Shown here: piece by piece, positions 1 to 5,922 of the stretch
Numbering within the stretch: the stretch's first letter is position 1
Layout of the letters: each line of letters opens with the position of its first letter
Assembly (NCBI GenBank): GCA_020723365.1
Contig: DYJB01000057.1
Location: 8,933 to 14,854, forward strand
From: Candidatus Aquidulcis sp.
GTDB taxonomy: Bacteria > Chloroflexota > Anaerolineae > Anaerolineales > E44-bin32
Direction: 5' to 3'
Length of the DNA stretch: 5,922 nucleotides
Notes under the pieces: model-generated
What the model was told of the DNA's origin: nothing
The model's input: the letters and a program-made list of their open reading frames with translations, nothing else
Database searches by the model: none
Translations under genes and position numbers: made by a program

Positions 1-6
1 CGCCTC

Positions 7-12
7 GAAGGA
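7..12 (+). promoter_or_regulatory. weak ribosome binding site for the lipoprotein gene
   Basis: GAAGGA lies 15 bases before the ATG at 28, longer than the usual 5-10 base spacing, so it is only a weak Shine-Dalgarno candidate. The reading frame is open from base 1, so an upstream start outside the window cannot be excluded. The signal peptide beginning exactly at this ATG is the stronger argument for the start. Confidence 0.35.
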
Positions 13-27
13 AACGCTGCTTTCCCG

Positions 28-1500
28 ATGAAGCCCACCCTCTTCCGGATCCTGCTGCTGGCTGCGCTCGCCGCGGCCTGCACGCCCGCACCGCTCGCCA
101 CGCTTGCACCCGCCACCTTGATCGCCAGCGTGGACGACGGGGGGCCGACGCCAATCCCCGTGCGCACGCCTCACCCGCGGGGGGAGGTCTATGAGTACCT
201 GGCCCAGCAAGGCGATACGCTCCCGGCGGTGGCGGCGCACTTCCATACCAGCCTGCGCGAACTTCTGGCCGCCAATCCCAATCTGCCCGCAGGCCTCACG
301 ACCTTGCCTGCCGGGTATCCCCTGCAGGTGCCGGCCTACTACCTTCCGTTGGGTGGCTCGGCGTTCCACATCCTGCCCGACTCCGAGGTGGTCAACGGCC
401 CCGGCGCTCTCGGCTTCGACACGCAGGCGGAGATCACCTCGCGTCCCGGATTCCTGGCGGGCCTGAGCGACTACGCCAACTCCAGGCAGCGCCCCGCCTG
501 GGAGATCATCGACATCGTGGCCACCGAGTACTCCCTCCATCCGCGACTGCTGCTCACACTCCTGGAGAGCGGTTCCGGCGCGCTGACGACTCCCACGGCG
601 TCCGAGCAGGCCGCCACGTCTCCCATGGGGTACGCCAGCAGCCGCTACCGCGGGCTCTACCGCCAGCTGCTGTGGGCGGCCGAGCAGCTGAACGACGGCT
701 ACTATGGGTGGCGAACGGGAACGCTGACCGAGCTTGAGACGGCCGATGGCAAGCTGGTGCGCCTCGACCCGTGGCTGAACGCCGGCACGGCCGCCGTCCA
801 CAATCTGCTTGCGCCGATGTACGTGCAGGCGGACTTCGTAGCGCAGACCGGCCCCGAGGGGCTGCAGCGCGTTTACCGGAATCTGTGGGGCGATCCCTTC
901 GAGAAGCAGGTGGAGTTCATCCCCGGGAATCTGCAGCAGGCGGAACTGGCGCTGCCGTTCGTGCCCAACCGGGTGTGGGACTTCACCGGTGGGCCGCACG
1001 AGACCTGGGGAACGGCCCTGCCGCTCGGCGCGCTCGACTTTGCCCCGCCGGCGGTGGAAGGGGGCTGCGTCCTCTCGGGTGAATGGATCGCCGCGCCGGC
1101 GGCCGGCATCATCACCCGCTCTGAGGAAGCGATCGTCGTTCTCGACCTGGGTGGTGACGGAGACGAACGCACCGGGTGGGCCCTGATGTTCTACCACGTC
1201 GGCGAAGACGGCCGTGTGCCGGCTGGAACTGTGCTGGAGCAGGGAGGGCAGATCGGGCACCCTTCCTGTGAGGGCGGCCGCTCGACGGGGACTCACTTCC
1301 ACGTAGCCCGCAAGTACAACGGCGAGTGGATTCCGGCGGGAGGGCCGCTGCCCTTCGTCATGGATGGCTGGGTGGCCGCCGCCGGCGCCCAACGCTACGA
1401 AGGCACGCTCACCAAAGGCTCCAAGGTCATCTCCGCCTCAACCACCACCACGGCCGCCAACCGGATCCTCTACACGCTGCCGGGGCAGGAAGCGCAGTAG
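28..1500 (+). CDS. LysM-domain M23 family peptidase lipoprotein
   Basis: A 490-residue exported protein, probably a cell-wall hydrolase or a regulator of one. Residues 1-17 form a signal peptide (K2, R7, then a Leu/Ala core) ending at C18 in an LAAAC context, a lipobox-like site with Ala rather than the usual Leu at -3, so lipid anchoring is likely but not certain. A Pro/Thr/Ala-rich linker follows (about 19-50). Residues about 54-103 form a LysM domain (YEYLAQQGDTL, then LLAANPN and the closing PAGYPLQVP), expected to bind peptidoglycan or related glycans. The helical middle (about 155-310, with LHPRLLLTLLESGSG) resembles lysozyme-like transglycosylase cores, with E180 a possible acid residue; this is tentative. 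The C-terminus (about 317-450) is an M23/LytM peptidase: H324 and D337 (GPH...ALDF), H390 (FYHV) and H423/H425 (THFH) match the metal and catalytic set. M23 enzymes cleave peptide cross-bridges. It converges on glnA, and no partner gene is in view. Confidence 0.88.
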   Translation: MKPTLFRILLLAALAAACTPAPLATLAPATLIASVDDGGPTPIPVRTPHPRGEVYEYLAQQGDTLPAVAAHFHTSLRELLAANPNLPAGLTTLPAGYPLQVPAYYLPLGGSAFHILPDSEVVNGPGALGFDTQAEITSRPGFLAGLSDYANSRQRPAWEIIDIVATEYSLHPRLLLTLLESGSGALTTPTASEQAATSPMGYASSRYRGLYRQLLWAAEQLNDGYYGWRTGTLTELETADGKLVRLDPWLNAGTAAVHNLLAPMYVQADFVAQTGPEGLQRVYRNLWGDPFEKQVEFIPGNLQQAELALPFVPNRVWDFTGGPHETWGTALPLGALDFAPPAVEGGCVLSGEWIAAPAAGIITRSEEAIVVLDLGGDGDERTGWALMFYHVGEDGRVPAGTVLEQGGQIGHPSCEGGRSTGTHFHVARKYNGEWIPAGGPLPFVMDGWVAAAGAQRYEGTLTKGSKVISASTTTTAANRILYTLPGQEAQ

Positions 1501-1610
1501 CGGCCTGGCGCCGTGCGCGCCCGAAGAAGGCGGGCAGCGCGGGCTGCAGCCTGCCTGCATTCGCTACGGTGCCGCAATCCGGCGCGCCGGCGCCAGCCCA
1601 TCCCAGGGGC

Positions 1611-1637
1611 TCCGAGCCGGGTCCATCCGGCCTCGGA
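1611..1637. terminator. candidate hairpin in the convergent spacer
   Basis: The arms TCCGAGCCGG (1611-1620) and CCGGCCTCGGA (1627-1637) pair over 10 bp with one bulged C at 1631 and a 6-base loop, GTCCAT. It lies between the ends of the converging lipoprotein and glnA genes, where a shared bidirectional terminator is expected. Neither side has a T-tract, so it is not a classical intrinsic terminator. The remainder of 1501-1689 contains only short GC-rich palindromes (for example CCGGCGCGCCGG at 1579-1590) and no convincing gene. Confidence 0.35.
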
Positions 1638-1689
1638 ATCGATTGCCTGGATGGCGCACTCGGCAGCCCTGCCCGCTCGCGCTGGTGCC

Positions 1690-1890
1690 TCACACGTCGA
1701 AGTACAACGCCATCTCGTACGGGTGGGGCCGGTTGCGCACCTGGTAGTACTCCTCGTTCAACTTGTGCGCGATCCAGTCGGCGATCAATCCCTCGTCGAA
1801 GACGCCGCCGGCCAGCAGGAACTCGTGATCGCGCTCCAGGGCGCGGCAGGCCTCCAGCAGGCTGGCCGGTAGCGGCTCGATCTGGCGCCG
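1690..1890 (-). pseudogene. glnA: in-frame C-terminal segment of glutamine synthetase after the TAG
   Basis: Reading on in the glnA frame past the TAG at 1891-1893 gives 66 sense codons and a TGA at 1690-1692. The translation begins RRQIEPLPASL and contains LERDHEFLLAGGVF and RPHPYEMALYFDV. These match the conserved end of type I glutamine synthetases, where Escherichia coli has AGSLEEALNELDLDREFL, GGVF and PHPVEFELYYSV. No ATG with a ribosome binding site opens the segment (the only in-frame ATG is at 1711-1713, near the end), so it would be made only by read-through. In enterobacterial enzymes this region includes the C-terminal helical thong that holds the two hexameric rings together. There is no frameshift or further stop, so the lesion is one codon. 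Confidence 0.85.
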
Positions 1891-3132
1891 CTATTCCTCC
1901 GTCCAGGTGAAGATATTGGCGTCGATCGGCCCGAAGCCGCTTGCCTGCGGGTCGATCTCCCGGGCGATGCCATCGAGGCCGGCCAGGAGTTGCGCCGCCA
2001 GAGCCAGGTAGACGTTGCAGGTGGCATCCGGCGGGCGAAACTCAAAGCGCGCCGTGTCGGGTTGGTCGGCATACTTCGGGACCCGGATTGCCGCACTGCG
2101 GTTGCCCAGGGAGTAGAAGGCGTTCACCGGCGCCTCGAATCCCGGTACGAGCCGCCGGTAGGAGTTGGTGCTCGGGTTGGTGAGCGCCAGCAGCGCCGGG
2201 CCGTGCTCGAGGATCCCGCCGATGTAGTGCAGCGCCGTGCGGCTGAGCCTGCCGTACCCGTCGGCGGCGTAGAAGACGTTCGCCCCCTTGCGGAACAGGT
2301 GCTGGTGAAAGTGCATGCCGCTGCCGGCTTCGCCGTACAGCGGCTTGGGCATGAAGGTTGCCGTCTGGCCGTGGCGGTGGGCCGTCATCTTGGCCACGTA
2401 CTTGACCATCTGGGTCACGTCGCCGGAGCGGACGAGAGCCATCATCGGCGTCTCGATCTCGCACTGTCCCGGGCCGCCGACCTCGTGATGGTGGTACTTG
2501 ACCTCGACGCCCATCGCCGCCAGGTGCATGACCATCTCGCTGCGCAGGTTGTAGAGCTGGTCCTTGGGAGGCAGGGCGTGGTAGCCGCCGTGGAGGGGGA
2601 TGAGGTGCCCGTGTCCGCCCGTGGCCGAGCGCCACACGGCCTCGCGGCTGTCGACGCGGTAGGAGGCGCGGTTGATTTCGTTCTCGAAGGCCACTTCGTC
2701 AAAGACGTAGAACTCGTACTCCGGACCCCAGCGGCTCTCGTCCGCCACGCCGCGCTCGCGCATCACCTGCTCGGCGCGCAGGGCGATGTTGCGCGGGTCG
2801 CGTGCGAACGGTTTCTTGGTGTCGGCCTCGTAGGCCGAGCAGATCAGGCTCAGGGTAGCCACGTCCCAGAACGGATCGACGAAGGCCGTCGCCAGGTCCG
2901 GAAGCAGGACCATGTCGCCGGCCTTCACCGACTTCAGCCCCACGGAGGATCCGTCGAAGCCAATGCCGTCGCGCAGCGTGTGTTCGCCGAACTCGTAGGC
3001 GGGAATGCTGACGTGGTGCCAGCGGCCCCACAGGTCGCTGAACTTCAGGTCGACCATCTGGAAGGCGTTCGTTCGCAGATGGGCCTGCACCTGCTCCAGG
3101 CTCGAGAACTGAAGGCGATGCTCGGCGGTCAT
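1891..3132 (-). CDS. glnA: type I glutamine synthetase, prematurely terminated by an in-frame TAG
   Basis: GlnA joins ammonia to glutamate using ATP, the main cytoplasmic entry of ammonia into amino acids. Numbering residues from the upstream GTG at 3138, signatures run in order: FDGSS (61-65), GPEYEFYVF with E140/E142, HHHEVGGPGQCEIE with E219/E227, MPKPLYGEAGSGMHFHQ with H276, NPSTNSYRRLVPGFEAP with E335, and RFEFRPPD with E366/R368. These correspond to the Glu/His metal ligands and substrate-binding Arg residues of the family, so the catalytic part is complete. The preferred start is the ATG at 3130-3132 (residue 3), because GGAAGGAG sits 7 bases before it; the GTG at 3136-3138 is only 1 base from that site. 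The frame stops at TAG 1891-1893, about 66 residues short of the roughly 470-480 expected; the missing end follows in frame. F410 occupies the position of the adenylylated Tyr in E. coli GlnA. A truncated product might fold but probably would not assemble a normal dodecamer. Confidence 0.93.
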   Translation of the reverse strand: MTAEHRLQFSSLEQVQAHLRTNAFQMVDLKFSDLWGRWHHVSIPAYEFGEHTLRDGIGFDGSSVGLKSVKAGDMVLLPDLATAFVDPFWDVATLSLICSAYEADTKKPFARDPRNIALRAEQVMRERGVADESRWGPEYEFYVFDEVAFENEINRASYRVDSREAVWRSATGGHGHLIPLHGGYHALPPKDQLYNLRSEMVMHLAAMGVEVKYHHHEVGGPGQCEIETPMMALVRSGDVTQMVKYVAKMTAHRHGQTATFMPKPLYGEAGSGMHFHQHLFRKGANVFYAADGYGRLSRTALHYIGGILEHGPALLALTNPSTNSYRRLVPGFEAPVNAFYSLGNRSAAIRVPKYADQPDTARFEFRPPDATCNVYLALAAQLLAGLDGIAREIDPQASGFGPIDANIFTWTEE

Positions 3133-3139
3133 CACCACG

Positions 3140-3147
3140 CTCCTTCC
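3140..3147 (-). promoter_or_regulatory. strong ribosome binding site that fixes the glnA start
   Basis: On the minus strand GGAAGGAG ends 7 bases before the ATG at 3132, ideal spacing. It is only 1 base from the GTG at 3138 and 4 from the GTG at 3135, so translation most likely begins at the ATG and the two upstream GTG codons are not used. Confidence 0.75.
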
Positions 3148-3162
3148 CGCAGCCTGCAGTGC

Positions 3163-3184
3163 GAGTCTGCCGCCCGGAGTCTGC
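3163..3184. repeat. short direct repeat upstream of glnA
   Basis: GAGTCTGC occurs at 3163-3170 and again at 3177-3184, separated by six bases, in the 58-base gap between the small protein gene and glnA. Two 8-mers at a 14-base period might be an operator, but the stretch is GC-rich, I see no recognisable -35/-10 promoter beside it, and chance is a realistic explanation. Confidence 0.2.
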
Positions 3185-3196
3185 GGACGAGGGTTG

Positions 3197-3595
3197 TCAC
3201 ACTTTTCGAACAGACACCGACTCCGGCGTGAACTCGAGACGCCAGAAGCCGGCGCCCTCCAGCTTGTACTCGAGCGCCAGGTGATCGGGACTCCGTTCTT
3301 CCTGGATCAACCGGATCGGCCGGGCGAAGCGGAAGGTCACGAGCGAGGCGTCCCATTCGCCCTGCACGGCGGAGTCGTAGCGCTCCGGAGGGTCGAAGGC
3401 GCGGGCGATCTCAGTCTCGCCCAGCAGGAGGCGCAGGATGGCCTCGGGGGCGTCGCTGGACCACAGCAGGCTGGCCGTCGCCTGCTCCTCGAGCTCGCGG
3501 GCGCGCTCTCCGGCCTCGATGGGCGCCTGCACCGGTGACCAGATCGTTGGCAGATCATCGGCATGCAGCGTCTCGGGATCGATCAGCCCCGGCAT
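3197..3595 (-). CDS. uncharacterised 132-residue protein between the topoisomerase and glnA
   Basis: I do not recognise the family. The product is acidic in its N-terminal half, with two likely amphipathic helices (about 25-44, EAGERARELEEQATASLLW, and 49-60, APEAILRLLLGE). The C-terminal half (about 80-130) is rich in alternating hydrophobic residues suggesting beta strands (ASLVTFRFARPIRLI, LALEYKLEG, FWRLEF). There is no signal peptide, membrane segment, cysteine or obvious metal or catalytic motif, so it is probably cytoplasmic. Support for a real gene: its ATG overlaps the topoisomerase stop by one base (TGATG), GGGAG lies 7 bases before the ATG, composition is ordinary protein rather than Arg-rich antisense noise, and it fills the gap before glnA. 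Coupling to the upstream gene is likely. Function cannot be assigned. Confidence 0.72.
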   Translation of the reverse strand: MPGLIDPETLHADDLPTIWSPVQAPIEAGERARELEEQATASLLWSSDAPEAILRLLLGETEIARAFDPPERYDSAVQGEWDASLVTFRFARPIRLIQEERSPDHLALEYKLEGAGFWRLEFTPESVSVRKV

Positions 3596-5922
3596 CAGCG
3601 GGCTCCCGCCTTCTTGCCCGGCTTCTTCGCGACACTCCGCTTGGCGGCTGCGGGCTTGCGGGCCGGACCGGCCGCCTGAGCGGGACGGCGGCCCGGCTTC
3701 GTGCCCGCCGGCTTGCCCTTCGCGCCGGACCTGGCCGGCTTCACCGCCGTGGCTGGTTTCCTGGTCGGCTCCGGTAGCGGCTCGGGGGGGGCCTTGAACT
3801 CCAGCCGCGGCGTTCCGGCGGCGAGGCGCGTCACCCGGTCGGTATCTTTGACCTCGAAGAGCGTCTTGCCCGTGCCCGCCCGTGTGCGGCGTGGCGCATC
3901 GCCGAAGCGCAGCGAGCGCGCCCCGCTGCGCGTCTGGTGGACCGCCACGCGATCATCCTCCTGACCGAGGGCGGCGCCTGCCAGGCGAGCGGCCGGAGTC
4001 GTCTTCCACGCCATCACGCCCTTGCCGTAGCGTCCCTGGAGCGGGAACTGCGACAGGGCGACGCGCTTGGCCTGGCCGTCGTCACGCACCAGCAAGAGCT
4101 CGGTGCCGTCGCGCAGGCACTCCATGCCCACCAGCCGGTCGCCGGCGCCTTCGTCCAGCTTCATGCCCATGACGCCCCCGGCCGCCAGGCCCATTGGGCG
4201 CACCTCGTCTTCTTTGAACCGGATCGCCTGGCCGGAGCTGCTGACGAGCATCAGCTCCTGTTCGCCGAGCGTGATGCGTGCCCAGCCGACGACATCGCCT
4301 TCGCCCACGTTGATGCCGACGAAGGGTTTGGAGGAAGGGCCGGGAAGCGCCTCGAGCGGGGTCTTCTTGAGCATGCCGCGGAAGGTTCCCAGCAGCAGGC
4401 AGGCTTCGGGTGGCAGCTGGCTCCGTTCGGGCGGGAAGGCCACGCCGGCGACGACCTGTTCGCCTTCGGTGAAGGGCGTCGCGCGAGCCACGGGGATGCC
4501 GTCCTTGGGGTCGTCGCACTCCGGGAGGGTGTGCACTGCCACGGCCGCGCCGGTGCCGCGCGCTTCGAACAGGTAGAGCGTGTCGCGCCCTCCGGCAGCG
4601 ATCAGCAGCGACGGGGCGGAGCGTCCCGCGAGCCGCGGCTGGCGCGCCGTGGGCGTGCGCGAGATCAGCCCGTCGTCGGTGACCACCACCCAGGTCTCCT
4701 TCTCGGGCGTCAGATCGCCGGCCGTCAGCAACGGCGCCGCCTTCCGGCCCTTGCCCTTGCGCGCTTCGACGATCAGCGTGCGGCGCCGATCGCCGTAGGT
4801 GCTCTTGATCTGCGCCAGCTCCTCAACCAGCAGGTCCCGCATTCGCTTCTCGGACCCGAGCAGCGCCTCCAGCTCCTTGATGCGCGCCGCCGTTTCCTTG
4901 TACTCCTGGTCGATCTTCTTGCGTTCCAGGCTGGCCAGGCGGCGCAGGGGCATGTCGAGGATCGCCCGCGCCTGGAGATCGCTCAGCTTGAAGCGCTTGC
5001 GCAGGCGCTCGTGCGCCTGGTCGGCATCGGCGGCGGCGCAGATCAGCTGGACGACCTCGTCCAGATGCGCCAGCGCCGTGCGCAGCCCCTCAAGGATGTG
5101 CGCCCGCTCCCGGGCGCGCCCCAGGTCGAAGGTGCTCCGGCGGCGGACGATTTCCAGCCGGTGCTCGAGGTAAACCTTGAGCGCCTGCTTGAGCGTCAGC
5201 AGTCGAGGCTCGCCATCGACCAGCGCCAGCAGCATGATGCTGAAGTTGACCTGCATCGGCGTGCGCCGGTAGAGCTCGGCCAGCACCTTCTCGGGCGTGG
5301 CCGTCTTGCTCAGCTCGAGGACGATGCGCAGCCCCTGTCGATCGGACTCGTCGCGCAGGTCGGCCAGCCCCTCCATGTCCCCGTTGCGCGCCAGCTCGGC
5401 GATGCGCTCCACGAGCGAAGACTTGTTGGTCAGGTAGGGCAGCTCGGTGACCAGAATTCGAGAGCGGCCGCGGCCCATGTCCTCGATGTGGGCGCGTGCC
5501 TGAACAGTGACCTTGCCGCGCCCGCTGCCGTAGGCGGCCATCAGGCCGTCGGCGTCGCCCTTGTCGCGCAGGATGATCCCGCCGGTGGGGAAGTCCGGCC
5601 CCTGGATGTGCGCCATCAGGTCCTCGACGCCGACCTTCTCCAGGCGGGACCAGTTTTCCAGCAGGAAGGTGAGGGCGTCGCAGACTTCGCCCATGTTGTG
5701 GGGTGGGATGCTGGTGGCCATGCCCACCGCGATTCCGGTGGCGCCGTTGACCAGCAGGTTGGGCACGGCCGTGGGCAGGACGGTGGGCTCGCGCAGCGAC
5801 CCGTCGAAGTTGTCGATGAAGTCGACCGTGTCGCGATCGATGCCCTCCAGCATCTCCATCGCCAGGCGCTCGAGGCGCGCCTCGGTGTAGCGCATGGCCG
5901 CCGGCGGGTCCCCGTCGATCGA
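3595..5922 (-). CDS. gyrA: type IIA DNA topoisomerase subunit A (GyrA/ParC), 5' end outside the window
   Basis: This is the DNA-cleaving subunit of gyrase or topoisomerase IV, which works with GyrB/ParE to pass one DNA duplex through another. 775 residues are visible, open at the right edge; about 110 N-terminal residues are missing by comparison with E. coli GyrA. The frame runs past the first internal ATG (5895) to the edge as SIDGDPPAAMRYTEARL, so that ATG is not the start. The Tyr in MRYTEAR (codon 5887-5889) is the catalytic Tyr, preceded by its Arg. Next come NLLVNGATGIAVGMA and IPPHN, the tower and coiled-coil region with LQARAILDMPLRRLASLERKKI (visible residues about 316-337), then a beta-pinwheel C-terminal domain (about 405-700). 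A canonical QRRGGKG-like GyrA box is absent from the first blade; the nearest match, QGRYGKG (about 629-635), sits late. The last 66 residues are a Lys/Ala/Pro-rich basic tail. GyrA is the default name, but ParC is quite possible. The stop overlaps the next gene's ATG. Confidence 0.93.
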   Translation of the reverse strand, partial: SIDGDPPAAMRYTEARLERLAMEMLEGIDRDTVDFIDNFDGSLREPTVLPTAVPNLLVNGATGIAVGMATSIPPHNMGEVCDALTFLLENWSRLEKVGVEDLMAHIQGPDFPTGGIILRDKGDADGLMAAYGSGRGKVTVQARAHIEDMGRGRSRILVTELPYLTNKSSLVERIAELARNGDMEGLADLRDESDRQGLRIVLELSKTATPEKVLAELYRRTPMQVNFSIMLLALVDGEPRLLTLKQALKVYLEHRLEIVRRRSTFDLGRARERAHILEGLRTALAHLDEVVQLICAAADADQAHERLRKRFKLSDLQARAILDMPLRRLASLERKKIDQEYKETAARIKELEALLGSEKRMRDLLVEELAQIKSTYGDRRRTLIVEARKGKGRKAAPLLTAGDLTPEKETWVVVTDDGLISRTPTARQPRLAGRSAPSLLIAAGGRDTLYLFEARGTGAAVAVHTLPECDDPKDGIPVARATPFTEGEQVVAGVAFPPERSQLPPEACLLLGTFRGMLKKTPLEALPGPSSKPFVGINVGEGDVVGWARITLGEQELMLVSSSGQAIRFKEDEVRPMGLAAGGVMGMKLDEGAGDRLVGMECLRDGTELLLVRDDGQAKRVALSQFPLQGRYGKGVMAWKTTPAARLAGAALGQEDDRVAVHQTRSGARSLRFGDAPRRTRAGTGKTLFEVKDTDRVTRLAAGTPRLEFKAPPEPLPEPTRKPATAVKPARSGAKGKPAGTKPGRRPAQAAGPARKPAAAKRSVAKKPGKKAGAR
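3598..3795 (-). other. basic Lys/Ala/Pro-rich C-terminal tail of the topoisomerase
   Basis: The last 66 codons encode a low-complexity tail that starts acidic/Pro-rich (APPEPLPEPTRKP) and then becomes strongly basic, with repeated KPA, AKK and GRRP-type steps and ending KKPGKKAGAR. It is probably disordered and resembles histone-H1-like tails in composition. Many type IIA A subunits have a variable tail after the pinwheel, often acidic in GyrA; a basic one would be expected to add nonspecific DNA affinity, which is an inference. An eight-base C run (minus strand) at 3784-3791 encodes its first Pro residues. Confidence 0.75.
3603..3607 (-). promoter_or_regulatory. ribosome binding site for the 132-residue protein
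   Basis: GGGAG on the minus strand lies inside the end of the topoisomerase gene, 7 bases before the ATG at 3595. Together with the TGATG stop/start overlap it supports this ATG as the start and suggests translational coupling. Confidence 0.5.

Noticed and set aside
1507..1521. Small GGCGC/GCGCC hairpin just after the lipoprotein stop
   Set aside because: A 5-bp stem with no T-tract is expected by chance at this GC content and is too weak to call a terminator.
1579..1590. Perfect 12-base palindrome CCGGCGCGCCGG
   Set aside because: It consists only of G and C in a GC-rich spacer and has no second copy or flanking element, so there is no support for a protein-binding or recombination site.
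1498..1872. Read-through of the lipoprotein TAG, since that frame stays open to about 1872
   Set aside because: The M23 domain is already complete before the stop, and the downstream translation is low-complexity and antisense to the glnA C-terminus. This TAG looks like a true stop, which also argues against wholesale TAG reassignment.
1326..1910. Plus-strand open frames running from the lipoprotein 3' end across the spacer
   Set aside because: The translations are Arg/Pro/Ser-rich with no motif, overlap the M23 domain out of frame, and run antisense into glnA. These are GC-driven open frames.
1990..3231. A 413-codon open frame on the plus strand opposite glnA
   Set aside because: It lies antisense to strongly conserved glutamine synthetase motifs. 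Its translation is a biased Val/Arg/His/Ala-rich string without recognisable domains, as expected from a high-GC complementary strand.
3132..3356. Minus-strand frame overlapping the end of the small protein gene and running to the glnA start
   Set aside because: It is out of frame with the coupled 132-residue gene, is Arg-rich, and has no ribosome binding site as good as those of the accepted genes.
4067..4576. Ser/Pro-rich plus-strand frame inside the topoisomerase gene
   Set aside because: It is opposite the conserved pinwheel domain, has no domain signature, and its Ser/Pro/Arg composition is typical of antisense frames in GC-rich genes.

Overview
The window is GC-rich bacterial DNA carrying four genes. 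The left edge holds a plus-strand envelope lipoprotein. The rest is a minus-strand run: a type IIA topoisomerase A subunit (cut by the right edge), a small unknown protein, and a type I glutamine synthetase. Nothing points to a phage, plasmid, transposon, CRISPR array or RNA gene. The lipoprotein style (signal peptide, LysM, helical middle region, M23 peptidase with a GGPH...ALDFAP first motif) resembles proteins I associate with Chloroflexota, particularly Anaerolineae. That assignment is an inference from domain style, and the source could well be an uncultured or metagenomic genome.

Layout. 28-1500 (+): lipoprotein with a LysM domain and a C-terminal M23 peptidase whose metal and catalytic residues all look present. 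1501-1689: convergent spacer with a bulged GC-rich hairpin. 1690-3132 (-): glnA, interrupted by an in-frame TAG at 1891-1893, so that 415 residues from the GTG at 3138 (413 from the preferred ATG at 3132) are followed by 66 more in-frame codons that clearly encode the normal glutamine synthetase C-terminus. 3139-3196: short spacer with the glnA ribosome binding site and a small direct repeat. 3197-3595 (-): unrecognised 132-residue protein whose ATG overlaps the topoisomerase stop codon (TGATG). 3595-5922 (-): GyrA/ParC-type subunit, open at its 5' end and beginning ten residues before the catalytic-Tyr-adjacent arginine.

How the genes relate. The three minus-strand genes are co-directional and tightly spaced and could be one transcript, but no functional link between a topoisomerase and nitrogen assimilation is evident. 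The lipoprotein is convergent and presumably independent. The most notable observation is the glnA nonsense codon: everything after it aligns without gaps to canonical type I glutamine synthetase, so it is a recent mutation, a sequence or assembly error, or a read-through codon. The same protein has Phe where enterobacterial GlnA carries its adenylylated Tyr. Secondary points are a topoisomerase C-terminal domain without a canonical GyrA box and with a 66-residue Lys/Ala/Pro-rich tail. I see no evidence of a new multi-gene system here.
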